From Malachius bipustulatus (Eukaryota; Arthropoda; Insecta; Coleoptera; Melyridae), in NCBI GenBank assembly GCA_910589415.1, contig OU342630.1, positions 26,073,867 through 26,137,866 of the forward strand: a stretch of DNA of 64,000 nt, given 5' to 3'. The position numbers and the translations under genes were made by a program. Shown here piece by piece: positions 11,413-23,348 of this stretch. Within the stretch, counting starts at the first letter, position 1. Every line of letters starts with the position of its first letter. The notes under the pieces were generated by a model that did no database searches, was not told where the DNA came from, and saw only the letters and a list, made by a program, of their open reading frames with translations.

Positions 11413-12842
11413 GTCAGTATATCAATGTTATATGAATTCATTATCTCGCATTTTACTCGTAATTCAAAGTCACTAGTTCAGGATGTTGCAAAACACATCT
11501 GAATAGATCATTCGATCGATTATACAGATGCAACATAAGCTGACTCTAATTTTAAGAAGTAATTCTTTATAATTTTTTAAGGAAAATGTTTATATAAACA
11601 TTTTTAATAAACATCAAGTGGTCATCACTTGAAAAGTTTTACTTATTTGATCATTTTTTATTAATTAGTCAAAAATCAAAAGCAGCATTATCTTAGGCAT
11701 TAATGCTTACGAACATGCCAGATTATCTAAAAATCAACGGAAATATTTTTGAATATTGCATAAAGCATAGCGGATGGCATAATGCATTTGTCTTGCAAGT
11801 CACTAGGTTTCCGACAAATCCATCTCGAGGCAGTAGTTTTGATTTGGTTTTTTAATTGGGAAAATAAATTCACCGCTGAACTCTTATTAGGTATATGCTT
11901 ATTTCGAATACAGTAAGTTTTCTCCTTCCCCGCCCCCATTTTAGGGCCTCCGGAACAGCCACCATTTTAAAAAAATTGTCACAAAAATTGTTAATTGACT
12001 AATATCTATGTTCTGATTGGTTTTACCGCAAAAAAGGCTCACATCAAAATTGAAGATAATACAATTTCCTGTTGAAAGGATTGTGTACTTTAATAAGTAC
12101 ACAAACAAAAAATAAGAAAAATCACGTATATTGTCAAATTCACGCAACTTACAGATGCTATCCTGCATTATTGTGTGCCTTGCTTACCACAATGCTTGAT
12201 TTTCTCATTTGGATTTTTATAAATGGACAATGGCTTACTTTACTGTTACCGTTGACCACTTTATATAGATTTTTCTTCGATATCGGGGACTCAAAACTGT
12301 CTCTTATTTCTGAACCGAAATCATCTAGGTCGCTATCTTTGTCGTATTCGGTATTGCAGCGTTGTTTTTGATAAGTCATCTACGAAGATGACAACGTCCG
12401 CACAACGTCCTTGGCACTCGTAACAAATCATGGAACATCGTAATCCCACTTTTCTACACCCACTGGCCCTCTTGCAGCCTTTCGTACATTTATTTACAGC
12501 TTATTTCTTTTAGAAATTCTTGTGGAGCAGGTTCTTTTTTGGTGAGTATTGGAAGTAAACCCAGTTTTGTTTTTGTCCAACCCCAATCTTGAGGACACTT
12601 GATATTGCCATACCATTATTGAATTTGATGGTACGTTCTAAAGGTATGCTGACGGACAGCAGACTCCTCGGCAAACTCTATTGGAGGCAATAACGTGAGA
12701 ATAACTCACTTATACCTAGTAGGAGAACAAATGAACTTGTAAAAAAAGACTTTTGTAAAAAAAAGTAGGAGAATAAATTCGTTTGTCTTTTTTCCCTTTG
12801 CTTGGTTTCATGAAGTAGAATTTCTTTCCAGTTATAACGTAC
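11413..12842. other. Unassigned start of the 23.9-kb cyclase intron
   Basis: AT-rich sequence without recognised exons or repeats, apart from small hairpins near 11585. The open frames on both strands near 12070-12380 overlap each other and match no family I recognise. Confidence 0.4.
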
Positions 12843-13059
12843 ACCTCACGGCCGAAATAACGTACAGTGACTGAAATTTCTAAAAAAAGGGATTCGGAGA
12901 AAAGACAAGCAGAACTTACGTTTGGAGAAACAATTCTCTTTGCCGCTTCTCAGTCAGTAAAAATGTTCCTCGAAACGTAAATATCTGCTTGCCGTTTCTC
13001 AGAAATCGCTTTTTTAGTAATGTCAGTTAGATACTGCACGTTATTTCGGCCGTAAGGTA
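12843..13059. repeat. MITE family B, copy 2
   Basis: Begins ACCTCACGGCCGAAATAACG and ends with its near-complement at 13059. The interior (TGACTGAAATTTC, GCTTGCCGTTTCTC) resembles the 4251-4423 hairpin. It is about 217 bp with no coding content. Confidence 0.6.
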
Positions 13060-13069
13060 TAGGTGCAGA

Positions 13070-13258
13070 TTACCCTGTCATTAGGATTAAAAGATCAACG
13101 GCTGTTATTACGGAATCGCGATCAGCCAAAAGATCTATCGCTGATCTGATGATCAGAGCGTCAGCATCTTCAACAGTCTGTTTCACAACGAAGCCTGCAG
13201 TATTCATCAAGTAGCGCGTAGTGAGTGAGTAGGCGGCTTTAGGGGTATTCGCCAGCAA
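13070..13258 (-). pseudogene. Fragment of a transposon-associated protein (ADADxLI...DxDLLVLL type)
   Basis: The - strand reads TAGFVVKQTVEDADALIIRS followed by AIDLLADRDSVITAVDLLIL. This resembles a module common in arthropod proteins of mobile origin, usually of the form DADxLIVxTA...VVVVGxDxDLLVLL. The acidic residues expected before DLL are partly replaced (ITAVDLL). There is no start, no upstream continuation and a stop soon after, so I read it as a degraded fragment. The family assignment is from memory of the pattern only. Confidence 0.35.
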
Positions 13259-13691
13259 CGACGTACTCGAATAGTTCTATAAATCATAAATTCGTAGAGT
13301 AGAATTATTATTGTGCAACAGGTTTCTTAGGCCAATAAGAATTATTATTGAAATTTGTGTATAAACGAACTGTCTCGATTTTGTAGAGCTGTATTCTGCG
13401 TGTCTCTTGAATTCCCTGTTCGTTAACTCATTTGCGAACTTGAAAATGTCCGCATGTAATCGGAACAGACTGCATCGGCCCTAATTGGTAGTAATTAATG
13501 AAGTTATCTGTCGGTTAGATTCGCTCTGTGTTAGCAATAACGAAATTTCAGCTTCCCGTATGTTGGCTATTATCTTCTGTCCATGTCAAAGTGCATAAGC
13601 CATAGTATAGCCATATTTTTTCACAGTAGGTATTGCAATCGAAATTGGTACATACGAGTATATCTATCCTAACTAGTTATCTGATATTGAT
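13259..13691. other. Unassigned intron
   Basis: About 430 bases with no repeat, exon or RNA structure that I can recognise. Confidence 0.4.
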
Positions 13692-14478
13692 TTAACCTTC
13701 CTAATACCAGGTGAAATTTAAAACATCAAGTACCAGGTGGAGTCCAAATGGACCCCAAGATATATTTTTTTTCTGTCACTGCACACTCATAGTATTATAC
13801 CGGGTGCAGAAAGTCTGGCAACGGTTCAATATATCTTTCAGTTTTGAGTAAAAAAAAGGTCAAATTTGTAATTTAATTTACTTTCTATTTGATATAAAAA
13901 AATTATATAGGATGTTCCTTGACTCAGTAATGCCTTTTTTTTTTAAAGGACACCCTGTATACGTTTGTATTTTCCTATTTCCTGAGAAAATCCAATAATA
14001 ATGGTTTTAATAGTTGCGATTTAAACTAATTTGTTTTTGAGTTATAAACAAAAAATGAAAATCGCAAGTTTTCATTTTGAAAGCAGTGTACATCGGAAAT
14101 GGTTCAACATATCATAAAACGGGTTACATGTCCCTATTGTAACGATTTTTACTTAATTGTTCTTCGGGTTCGTTTATCGATTGGTAAAACTCAGATCTTA
14201 TTTTTAACCAATTTAATAACACTTGACTATTTATTTTTATACCACCAATAAGTACCTACTACTTATCTATTTTCATTTATATTAGACCACTAAGTAATTA
14301 CGGCTTATTTATTATTATCTGTCATTTTTCGGAGAGACGCCATTCCGACGGTTACTCTGAAAACCTACGTCAGGGTCGCACCAGTAGGCTGCCGGCGCCT
14401 CTAATTGACCGCGGGCAATTGAGAGCGGAATCTCGTTACACTATTTTAATTTTTTATGTACTATCCTATGATGAAGAT

Positions 14479-14539
14479 GAAATTTTTATACAGGGTGATA
14501 AAAACTCTTATGATTTTTATCACCCTGTATAAAAATTTC
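14479..14539. repeat. 37-bp TIR-only element at the dyad of a perfect palindrome
   Basis: Bases 14491-14527 begin CAGGGTGATAAAAA and end TTTTTATCACCCTG, with TA on each side. The flanks GAAATTTTTA and TAAAAATTTC are mirror complements, so the whole 61 bases form 26-bp arms around a 9-bp loop. The LINE tail starts immediately to the right. Confidence 0.65.
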
Positions 14540-16125
14540 AATTACAATTACAATTACAATTACAAATTTCTTTATTGTACTTGAATTACAACAGTCATTG
14601 CTCAGTACAACAGCGTCATTACAGAAATAATAAAAACAAACATAAAGACAAACAGTAAAAATTTAAAATACACAGCATGCCAACATAACACCGGGAACAG
14701 TGAGGGTCGAGACGCGCAGAAACACCAAAGCAATCAGTTCTCGATCGAGGCATAGTTCCATCTCTATGATAAGGATGGATCAAGGCTTTGAGTTTTAGGT
14801 GTTTTAATATCAGACTGCAGGTAGGGATGGGGGGTGGAAGGACAGTATATCAGAGGCAGTGTAGGGTTCCAACTCTGTGGATGTTTCCGGAGATACGTAC
14901 TGTACGCTGAGAACCCAACAGTTGCAGGATCTATTTTGAAGTGGTTCAGGTATTTGATTGATGCGTACGTGAATGCCCTTTCTGAAGACGACAGATGGTG
15001 TGTAGGAGGGTTGAACAAATTGAACCTGGTACTGTAGTGATGGGTGAATCGGTAAGGTAAAAGTCTATCCTGATTTTTGTGGATCAGTTTGAGCAGAGAG
15101 AAGACATACAAAGCAGGCACGGTAAGAAGTCCAAGCCACCTGAAATGGCCTCTACATGACTGCTGCATTGACAAGCCTGCCAGGACCCTAATCGCTCTCT
15201 TTTGAAGAAGAAAAACCCTTCGCAGAGATCTCTCAGACCCACCCCAGACGGCCAGCCCATAGTTCACGTGGCTGATGAAATGCCCATAATAAGCAAAGAG
15301 AAGAACCTCAGAGGACAACGTGTGCTGAAGGCGTCTAAGAAGGAAGCAGACACTAGCAAGACGACGGCACAAATGATCTGCGTGAGCCGACCAGTTTAGG
15401 TTCTGGTCGATGTGGAAGCCCAAAAACTTCACCACGCCCTTCGGCTCGATCAAGGCACCATCGGTGGGTATGGAGGGTAAAGGGGAAGACGTGATCGGCT
15501 AGAGTGAAAATCAATCAACTCAGTTTTGCCTAAGTTGAGTTTTAGTTCATTGGCCCTGAGCCATAAACTTGCTCTTTTCAACGGAAGTTGAACGGTATCT
15601 ATCAGACTAGGAAGGTCGTCTGGTTTTATCCTAATAAGAATTGTTGTATCATCAGCATAGTTAACACAGAGTGAATTTGGGGAGGTAATTTTGGGGACCA
15701 GATCGTTAATGAAGATAAGAAAAAGAAGTGGACCGAGAACACTACCCTGTGGCACCCCAGAGGAGATTGGAGCAAAAGGTGATCGCACAGGTCGGCCATC
15801 AGACCCAGTAATCTGAACCGCCTGTTTTCTTTCCTGTAGGTAGCTGGTAAACCAAGAAAGGAGCAATCCACGAACTCTGACATTCTCCAGTTTCCGAAGG
15901 AGGCACTCGTGGCAAACACTGTCGAAGGCCTTGGAGAGATCCAAAAGCCAGCCCACAGTGCGCATCCCCTCCTCCAAACCCTGAGATATGAAGTATGTAA
16001 GCTCCACAAGAGCCGTCTGGGTAGATCTGTTTTTAAGAAAACCATGCTGGGAGCGGGAAAGGATCTTTGTTTCGTCTAGAAAGTCAATAAGACGAGATGA
16101 GAATTTTCTGCGGAAATATGAAAAT
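14536..16125 (-). pseudogene. 5'-truncated non-LTR retrotransposon (CR1/Jockey-like RT)
   Basis: The - strand encodes a reverse transcriptase in two frames. One block (about 16110-15450) has LLDLSKAFDSV (motif A), SSGVPQGSVLGPLLFLIFIN (motif B) and NYADDT (catalytic motif C). The second block (15453-14764) has VVKFLGFHID and the typical C-terminal thumb region, stopping at 14764. A frameshift near 15450 separates them. A 220-bp 3'UTR follows, then a (TTGTAA)n tail at about 14565-14536, the usual simple-repeat end of such elements. The endonuclease and first ORF are missing, as expected from truncated reverse transcription. The clade call is uncertain; the RT identity is firm. Confidence 0.88.
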
Positions 16126-16299
16126 ACAAAAATATACAGGGTATCCTATTTAATAAAATAAGCAAACTTGTCATTACTGAGTCAAGGAACACCACGCATT
16201 TTTTTTACATCAAATAAAAGTAAATTAAATTATAAAATTGACCTGTTTTCGCATTTTTTTAAAACTCAAAACTTTTTTTATTTTGCAACATGTACTTAA

Positions 16300-16580
16300 T
16301 CGTACACTCGGACTGGACGGAAATCGTCACAGTATTACGAACGACCACTACTCGTTTGAAATACCGGATATTGATTTTTGTTTGTTCGTCTAACTCATCG
16401 AGTCGATACCTACAGTGGGTTAGACGGCGGGATGCGGATAGTGTGAATGGGCTGGATGGGAATCGTCTCCGTATTATGAGCGATCAATTCTCGTTCGAAA
16501 TATCGCATGCCGACGTTTGTTTGCGATCTAATCTACGCGGAGTCAATACCTCTATTGTATTGCCTCGATCGTTGCCAGAC
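16300..16580. repeat. Diverged tandem duplication of about 145 bp
   Basis: Two neighbouring stretches share order and wording: CGGACTGGACGGAAATCGTC near 16308 and GGGCTGGATGGGAATCGTC near 16449, then TTTGTTTG, TCTAA and AGTC.ATACCT in both. It lies in the right arm of the 13800-16595 element and has no left-arm counterpart that I can see. Confidence 0.5.
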
Positions 16581-17017
16581 TTTCTGCTCACCCGGTATAT
16601 TTTTCAGTTTAGAATTGTATATTTTTCAGTCTAATATTGTTACAAGGCAACAAATAATATACTGAAAATACGTCGAATTTATTGCAAAAATTGAGTTTAT
16701 TACAAAAAAATTAAAATAATGATACCCTTCATACCAATTACTCGCATTTTTTGCACAATAGTTTTTTTGAGCCATGATCTATTTTAGAGTCTTTCTTTCT
16801 GGGACAACATAATATGTTGTCAATAATTTTTATAAAAATTACGCAAACTTAATTCTTTTTATATTTTTATAATTTTTATAATTATTTGTTTCTAGTGATC
16901 GACAAGTAAAATTCCAAGGATAAAAGTCAATTTTTTTTAGGTTTTCATAATTTTTTTTCGAATAAATCTACTCGTGGGGTCCAAAAGAACCCCACTCGGT
17001 ATTAGGAAGGTTAAAAA

Positions 17018-17060
17018 ACTTATTATAATAATAATAAAAATAGTAATAATAGTAATAATA
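17018..17060. repeat. Degenerate (AAT)n microsatellite
   Basis: Imperfect AATAAT/AGTAAT repeats directly after the right TTAA of the piggyBac-like element. Confidence 0.6.
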
Positions 17061-17111
17061 ACATTTATTCAATCATAGATGTACATACAGGTCGCATACA
17101 TATTGGTTTAA

Positions 17112-18336
17112 AGGTGCGTGCTCATCTGAGCACGAACGGTAACGAGGCAAGAAAAGGCCGAACGAGCATATATGCTCTGTCCACTGAGTGTTGTCCGTTA
17201 TCATGCCACACTGATTCAGTCTAAATAATTTCATTTAATTCGATTTGATTCATACACTTATTTCTAAGTCGAATCAGATGTGGTATTGCAGTTCGTGTCA
17301 GTGGCGTGTGAATTGTTATAAATGATTAGAAATAGCATGTCACCTACCTGCTGGTTGGCGTTTAAAAGAAAGCATATACGACCTCCGTTTTATTTTTCTG
17401 CTGCTGCTGTAAAATATTCTAGCAATTTAACAACACAAGACCACGTCCTAGGGAGTTCAATCGTTTCCCAGGCATTTTGTGTAATTTTTTGTAGTTCGTT
17501 GCGAGAATATACCCGTTTTTTTTAAACGTTAGAAAAACAAGGCAATAGATTTTTACGCATTCACGCAATTAATAAGTTACTCCTAGTTTATCACATCGTA
17601 CAATATCACAGGTAATTCTGCTAATTTCGTATTAAAAACGTTTCAGATAACAACCTCATTAGTATATTTAGCGCTGCCACTGTCAACTGACAGTAGCCGA
17701 TCAGCTGGACGACAATCTTATCGTATCAATCTAAGCGTATCAAGACGTGAGTCGTACTTCCGTCTCACTCTCGCTCATCTTTTTAGAATTGCTGACGATT
17801 CAAACGTATTTCTGACAATACGTCTCAATCTAATTCGATTGACTATGCAAAGCAATAGAAGGAGTAAGAAACATAACGAGATGATTGTATCCTTAGTTAT
17901 CACAACAGACAACACTCAGTGTACAGACTATATGTATGTAGACGTGTTACCGAGGCGCGGCAAACTGCATGTGGTTGAGCGACACACGAGCCGAGGCAGT
18001 TCGAATGTCATTCTATGGAATTGGGTACTTCACAGAAAAATTTGAATATATGTGGACGGCATATCTTTCATGTTTGCCTCGCCTCGCCTCTTCTGTCGCC
18101 ATCTAAAACTACGTACTAAAACTACTTACTACTGTATCGATGTTCCATCTTGACAGATCATTGACATTGCTCTGACACTGACATGCTACTATTATCATTA
18201 TTATTATCTACGCAGATGGATGGGTGCTCTGTTCGTTGCCTCGGGACACGTCGTTGCAATAAAAAAACATACAAACGAGGCATTCGTTCCGCCTCATCTT
18301 GCCTCGTTCCCGTTCTTGATCAGATGAATACGGGCC
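17112..18336. mobile_element. Second TTAA-flanked inverted-repeat element
   Basis: Flanked by TTAA (17108-17111, 18337-18340). The left end AGGTGCGTGCTCATCTGAGC and the complement of the right end (GGCCCGTATTCATCTGATCA) are related, and both continue into a GAACGG.AACGAGGCAAGA block, so the inverted repeats are about 50-60 bp. The 1.2-kb interior has no transposase frame. A TTAA-specific (piggyBac-type) or unrelated MITE origin is possible; the TTAA match could also be chance. Confidence 0.5.
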
Positions 18337-18364
18337 TTAAGTCAATGAAAAAATAATAATTATA

Positions 18365-18690
18365 CAGGGTCGGACATCGTATATGAAACGGTTCTATATC
18401 GCACCTCCCTTTGAAAACCGTCGTAACTTAAAATCCGGTAATTCGACAGGGAAAGCAAATAAAGTTTTGAGTTAATACACTTAGTATAAACTATGTATTA
18501 AAAGGGTTCAAAGTATTTGTGTTCAAAGGTTCAAAGCAGTATAATACTGTCTTTTCAGACAAAACTTAGTTCTTTTGGAACCCTATTTTTGCTGAAAACC
18601 GTATAATTGATATGTTTTGATTTACGACGGTTTTCAAAGGGAGGTGCGATATAGGAAAATGGTTGGATACTTTTTCGAAATTTTTTACGA
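18365..18690. repeat. Inverted-repeat element, right end decayed
   Basis: CAGGGTCGGACATCG after TA at 18363. The block TATCGCACCTCCCTTTGAAA near 18400 returns inverted as TTTCAAAGGGAGGTGCGATA near 18633. The expected right CAGGGT end is not recognisable. Confidence 0.5.
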
Positions 18691-18724
18691 TCAAAAGAAA
18701 AATTTTAAAATATTTTACATTATA

Positions 18725-19628
18725 CAGGGTATCACAACAAGATTCATATCAAACTTATGTTTTTCAAATAGAATTCTCTTATGTTATTGCATTTTTAGAT
18801 TGTCTAAGAAAAAACGATTGATTTTTACAGTTAAGGTTTAAATTCAGAAGTTTGTGAGTTATAAACAAGTCAAAATCGCAATTTTTCAAGTACAACTAAA
18901 ACGGCTCAAGATAGAGGAAAACGGCTTACATGTCCCTATTTCAACTTTTTATGTACTATCCTATGGTACAGAAAAGTTTGTACTATCTTTGTTTTTTTTT
19001 ATTTAGTGAGGCGTTGAGAAATCTCAGCTTTTACCAGATTTTTTATCACGCTATGTAAACATTTCATTTACATCATATTATAAGTACATGAAAAGATAAA
19101 ATGAGAACTTGTAAGCTAATATTCTCTGTCTTTAGCCGTTTTTGTTGTACAGATTTTCACTTGTTTTTGTTTATAACTCACAAACTTCTCAATTTAAACA
19201 CCACCTGCGTATTGATTGATGATTAATATTGATAGTGAGGGTGTCAGATGCGCTGCGACCTATTAAAAATCCATTGTGCTCCCTCTACTATATGCTTCTC
19301 TGGTGTATATTCTCTTCATTGCAGAAGCCTCTCCAATTTCGTTTCCCTTAGGAATTTTAGGATTTTAAGGGGATCGAGGCTGGGTAAAGTCCCTCGGTTG
19401 AGCTGGTGTTAATTTCTTATCTCGCGTTCTAGTGCTTCGCAGTTCAATAGATGGCGAGGCTTCTCGTTTTCTTCCCTACAATCTATCTTGAGGCGTTTTC
19501 GTTGTACAGGATCTTGAACTTCGAAAATTGCGATTTTCACTTATTTATAACTCACAAACTTCTCAGTTTAAACACCGACTGTAAGAAACAATCCTTTTTT
19601 TTTCTCAGACAATCTAAAAATGCAATAA
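18725..19628. mobile_element. Inverted-repeat element interrupted by two retro-insertions
   Basis: The left end CAGGGTATCACAACAAG at 18725 follows TA. The block from about 18760 to 18900 (TGCATTTTTAGATTGTC, AACTTCTG/AATTTAAAC partners) returns inverted at 19535-19628. In the middle lies a LINE 3' fragment (19205-19508), and the right arm breaks off at 19628 next to a GC-rich insertion. A diverged relative covers 6864-7120 and 7900-7990. Confidence 0.5.
19205..19508 (-). pseudogene. 3'-end fragment of a non-LTR retrotransposon (same family as 51719-52940)
   Basis: Wording matches the 3' end of the element at 51719-52940 base for base over many blocks (CTGCGACCTA, CCCTCTACT, TTTAGGATTTTAAGGGGATC beside TTCAGGATTTTGAGAGGATC). 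On the - strand this is the C-terminal tail plus 3'UTR of a LINE whose 5' part is gone. No open frame survives. Confidence 0.6.
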
Positions 19629-19631
19629 CTC

Positions 19632-19975
19632 AATAATGCACCTCTCCCCGTTTCAGCCATTCGCGATGGCTTTCTCCGTCGAGGCAGGGTTAAGCATTCT
19701 TCCTACGGGTTCATCGCACCCGACAGGAGGTAGGGCTGGTGCAGCGATTCAACACATCCTCCTAGGCGAGGAGACGGAACAGGGGCTCCAATAAGCACTT
19801 GGGAGGAGAGATTGAGTCGTTCCCCTCTCAACGTCCGAGGCCCGACTATCAGCACGGATTAGCAGCTGGTCCTTTATAGTGTGTTCGTTGTTGATTCATC
19901 GACATCGCAATAAAAACTACTACTATCAGCTTCTGAAGAACTCTGTGCGTTCTTTCTCTTTACTCTCCACTTGTT
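19632..19975. mobile_element. Unclassified GC-richer insertion with possible 5-bp duplication
   Basis: A 340-bp stretch markedly richer in G+C than its surroundings, bordered by ATAAC on the left (19626-19630) and ATAAC on the right (about 19978-19982). It contains an AATAAAA signal near 19910 followed by TTCTGAAGAACTCTGTGCG, which is suggestive of an R-U5-like segment. I could not find TG...CA termini, so a solo LTR is only one possibility. Confidence 0.3.
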
Positions 19976-20203
19976 TTTATAACGAGATCCTCAGATTTAT
20001 TTAAGAGGTCTAGATCATATCAGCACAGTTTTTTCTTTCAAACCATCGCTACGGTGAACCTATAAGCACCAACTGTATACAAGGTTACAGGTAACCGATG
20101 GAAACATTCCTATGGTAATATGGGTCCGGTTCCATAAATGTGTAAGTTAACAAATTACAAGTTGACCAGTTACAAGCAGGGTTGGAAAATTGCATGTAAT
20201 ATA

Positions 20204-22735
20204 CCATGTGTCCCCGGATAGGTGAAACGACTCTTATAAAAGACAAAAAATTTTTGATTTTAATTTTCATTTTTTTGGGTTCAGCTCTGCTTGGTTAAAC
20301 AGTAATTTCCAACAAAATTTTAGTTTTGAAAAATCAAGCATGCCTTGGAAATTAAAAAAAAAACATTTTTTCTGAGGAGTAAAGTGCTTTTTATGTGGCA
20401 AATACGGAAAAATGTTATTTAAAAAAGTTGTTAAGAATCAACATTTAGGTCCGCATACCAAAAATCAAAATCATAGGCCAACTTTGATCTTTTACGTTTA
20501 CTTTTATGTTTATTTCACAAGTCAAAGAATTTCATTTGTAACAAAGACTGATATTGACAGATTGCTATTCTGCCGTGTTAACCGTAAACGCCGTAAGTGA
20601 CAATTTTCTCATTTTCGGCTTATTGGATGTTCTGATGGGACTTTATATTCTCTATCTATTACCATAAGCGAAAACGCCGTATCTCCATCCTAACAGCTAT
20701 AAATCGCTAATTTAGTTCGCCGTATTTGCAGGTTTCATCAGTTCTTTAGAGCATTTTACCGTATGTTCATTTTATTAGGGAAGTTTGCCGTATCTGTAAG
20801 CATAATATGCAGATACGGCATAAATGTTAAATAAATTTAATACGTATATGAGTAATCCTGATCGAAAATGCCGTATCTAGAAAATAACCAAGTAAGATAC
20901 GTAGTTTGTTTTATTTATTTCAAAGAATAATAATAAAAGTAATAATAATACAATAATAATTGTTTTACCGAAAGTACTTTAATGACGTTAAAAAAAATAC
21001 ATAATAATAAAATTGTGTGTGAATTTAGCATAAGTGCTCGGAAACGGTAAAAGATACAGGGTGGGTTAAATTAGAGAAAAGTTGCACAATTTTATGCTTA
21101 TTAAGAATCTGAAAGAAAATTTATGGATACTTCTCAGGCGTTGCTGAAATATCCTGAAAAAATGAAAATGAAGATTTCTTATTTCAATCATATCTTTTTT
21201 ATTATTGAAAATAAATTGAAATATTTTTGTAGGTTTACATAAGACATCAAAAGGCTATTCTGTCATTTCCAAAACTTTCAAGGACTACTAGATCCCAGAA
21301 TTTTCATTGTCAACTTTTGTTTTTCTTATGGCCGCCATATTGTTATTTCGTGTCATTCGCTATTAAAAAAATCTAAGAAACAAAATAAATAATCTCTCAC
21401 ATTCAAAAAAAAAATTTCTTCCAAATTTTTGTTCTTCTTTTGTCCGAAAAATAACCTTTGTTTAACCTAATGGTTTAACCGAAACCTAAAAAAACCCATA
21501 AGGTAAGCAATGTCAAGTCGCGACGTCATATTGACGTTATTCGGTGAAATGATTTTCTTTTTTTTTTCGAATAAAGAATAAAATTTTTAAGAATTTTTTT
21601 TAATTTGATAGATTGTTTCAATATATAGAATATATATTGAATTGAATATATAGAATTGTTTCAATAGATTTTTTTAATAGCGAATAACACGAAAAAACAA
21701 TATGGCGGCCATTAAGAAAAACAAAAGTTGACTATGAAAACTCTGCGATCTAGCAGTCCTTGAAAATTTGAAAATTTTCAAAATGACAGATGATAGCTTT
21801 TGATGACTTATGTGAACCTACAAAAATATTTTAATTCCTTTTCGATAATAAAAAAGATATGATTGAAATAATAAATCCCCATTTTTAAGTTTTTGCAGGA
21901 TATTTCAGCAACGCCTGAAGTTCCCATACATTTTCTTTCAGATTCTTAGTACCTAAGCATAAAATTGTGCAACTTTTTTCTAATTTAACCCACCCTGTAT
22001 CTTTTACCGTTTCCTAGATCCCAATGGTGAGCATCGAATTGTTAACCATCCTGTATACGGCAAAAGCTCCTAGTATGTATAAGATATTTTTAACTGAAAA
22101 AAACCGTAAGTTCATTTACGGCTAATCCTTCTATTTTTCCTTTGAATATATTGCCGTAAGTGATTTTTTGAAAAAAACTGCAGTTTTTTAGAAAAAAGAA
22201 TACGACTAAATAAAATTAGGCATGTAAATAATAACTTATGGAAAATCAGGATTCTCAAAGATAACAATTTGTGAACGGCAGATGGCAAAAGACAAAAACG
22301 TAAATATCTCAAAACTACTAAAATGTAGATACGGCGTTTAGGGTTAACACGGCAGTATTGCTATGGATACAATTTGGTTTTTCCATGGCAGTCTTTGTTT
22401 CAAAATGAAATTCTTTGATTTATGAAATAAAACATAAAAATAAATGAAAAAAATAAAAGTTGACCTATGATTTTGAAATTTGGTATAGGGACCTGAATGT
22501 TGATTCTGAACAACTTTTTCAAATAATATTTTGTCGTATTTGCCACATAAAAGGCACTTTACTCAACAGAAAAACCGGTTTCTTGGAAATTTCCAAGGCA
22601 TGCTTGATTTATCAAAACTAATATTTTCTTAGAAATTACTCTTTAGACAAGCAGGGCTGAACCCCAAAAAAATAAAATTAAAATCAAAAAATTTTTGTCT
22701 TATAAGAGTCGTTTCACCTATCCGGGGACACACGG
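20204..22735. mobile_element. 2.5-kb TA-flanked palindromic element
   Basis: The left end CCATGTGTCCCCGGATAGGTG after TA and its inverted partner ending at 22735 before TA are near-perfect. The arms continue for over 300 bases (GCATGCCTTGGAAATT and complement; AAGTTGACCTATGATTTT and complement). The interior is rich in GCCGTA words and holds a second element at 21057-21998. I see no transposase. Confidence 0.7.
21057..21998. mobile_element. Inner MITE at the dyad of the 20204-22735 element
   Basis: A TA-flanked 942-bp element; ends CAGGGTGGGTTAAATTAGA and complement, arms of over 150 bases (AAAGTTGCACAATTTTATGC and complement). The flanks GGAAACGGTAAAAGA and TCTTTTACCGTTTCC are exact mirror complements. 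The interior includes the (TTATTTC)-type words and AATATGGCGGCC in both arms. Confidence 0.7.
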
Positions 22736-23059
22736 TATTTTTTTGTAGTATTACATGTAATATTACAAAAATGTGAAACATTGACTTTCAAGGTCATGTG
22801 CCATTTGTCATTCGTCAGGAAGGAAACTGACAATTTGACATGTTCGAGAGACAAAGAAAAGAGAAGTTGTCTTCCCGTCTTCCGTCTTCTTTCATAAGTT
22901 CATATTTACAATAACTCTGTACTTAACTGCTGAACATTTAAAAAGGGAAATAAAAGTAAACAATAAATGGAATGTAGTGAGTTTACGATTGAAATTTGTA
23001 GTTTCATTAATAAAACTTACAAAATGAGAGACGTTGATTAATCGGTTAATCACTGTCTT
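22736..23059. other. Unassigned spacer with small palindrome
   Basis: Contains TATTACATGTAATA (a perfect 14-bp palindrome) near 22750 and no coding sequence. The LINE that follows probably begins near 23060, but I could not find its target-site duplication. Confidence 0.35.
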
Positions 23060-23348
23060 GATCGACACAATGTCTTGATCCCGTGTCGGGGTTGCTGGTC
23101 CCCCATCGGGAGCCTCCCCGGGTGGCGGATAGGGGAATGTCGTCCATATAGATGACACCGGGGAAATTAAATACCCCGGGGCTGACCAAAACTAGCAAAC
23201 CAGATGGTAGAGGACATAGAACCCACACAGACTCGCCCGATGCGATACCATCTTTCTGGCTTAGGCGGCGTGAAGTTGCTTTAAAGAGCTGACGTTTCGT
23301 TGCTGTGCCAGAGATTCCGGTCCTTGGGGTAAGAAACAATTAATATGC
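23060..23348 (+). mobile_element. 5' leader of a non-LTR retrotransposon
   Basis: GC-rich leader with CCTCCCCGGGTGGCGGATAG. The same kind of motif opens the deleted LINE at 52940-52900 (- strand, CCAGGTGGCAGATAGGGGG). It lies directly upstream of the endonuclease frame, so I take it as the 5'UTR; the start is approximate. Confidence 0.5.

Larger units (their letters stand above)
13800..16595. mobile_element. TA-flanked long-inverted-repeat element nested in the piggyBac-like element
   Basis: Starts CCGGGTGCAGAAAGTCTGGC after TA (13798-13799) and ends with an inverted partner GCCAGACTTTCTGCTCACCC before TA (16596-16597). The arms continue inward, for example CCTTGACTCAGTAATG at 13917 against CATTACTGAGTCAAGG at 16172. 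The span is enlarged by a LINE at 14536-16125. No transposase is seen. Confidence 0.6.
13696..17010. mobile_element. TTAA-flanked piggyBac-like element, non-autonomous composite
   Basis: TTAA occurs on both sides (13692-13695 and 17011-17014). The ends are CCTTCCTAATACC and its complement, fitting the CCYT start and TTAA duplication known for piggyBac transposons. A subterminal block with GTCCAAATGGACCCC on the left and GGGGTCCAAAAGAACCCC on the right is also symmetric. I find no piggyBac transposase. The interior is filled by a TA-flanked element at 13800-16595, itself holding a LINE. Confidence 0.6.
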
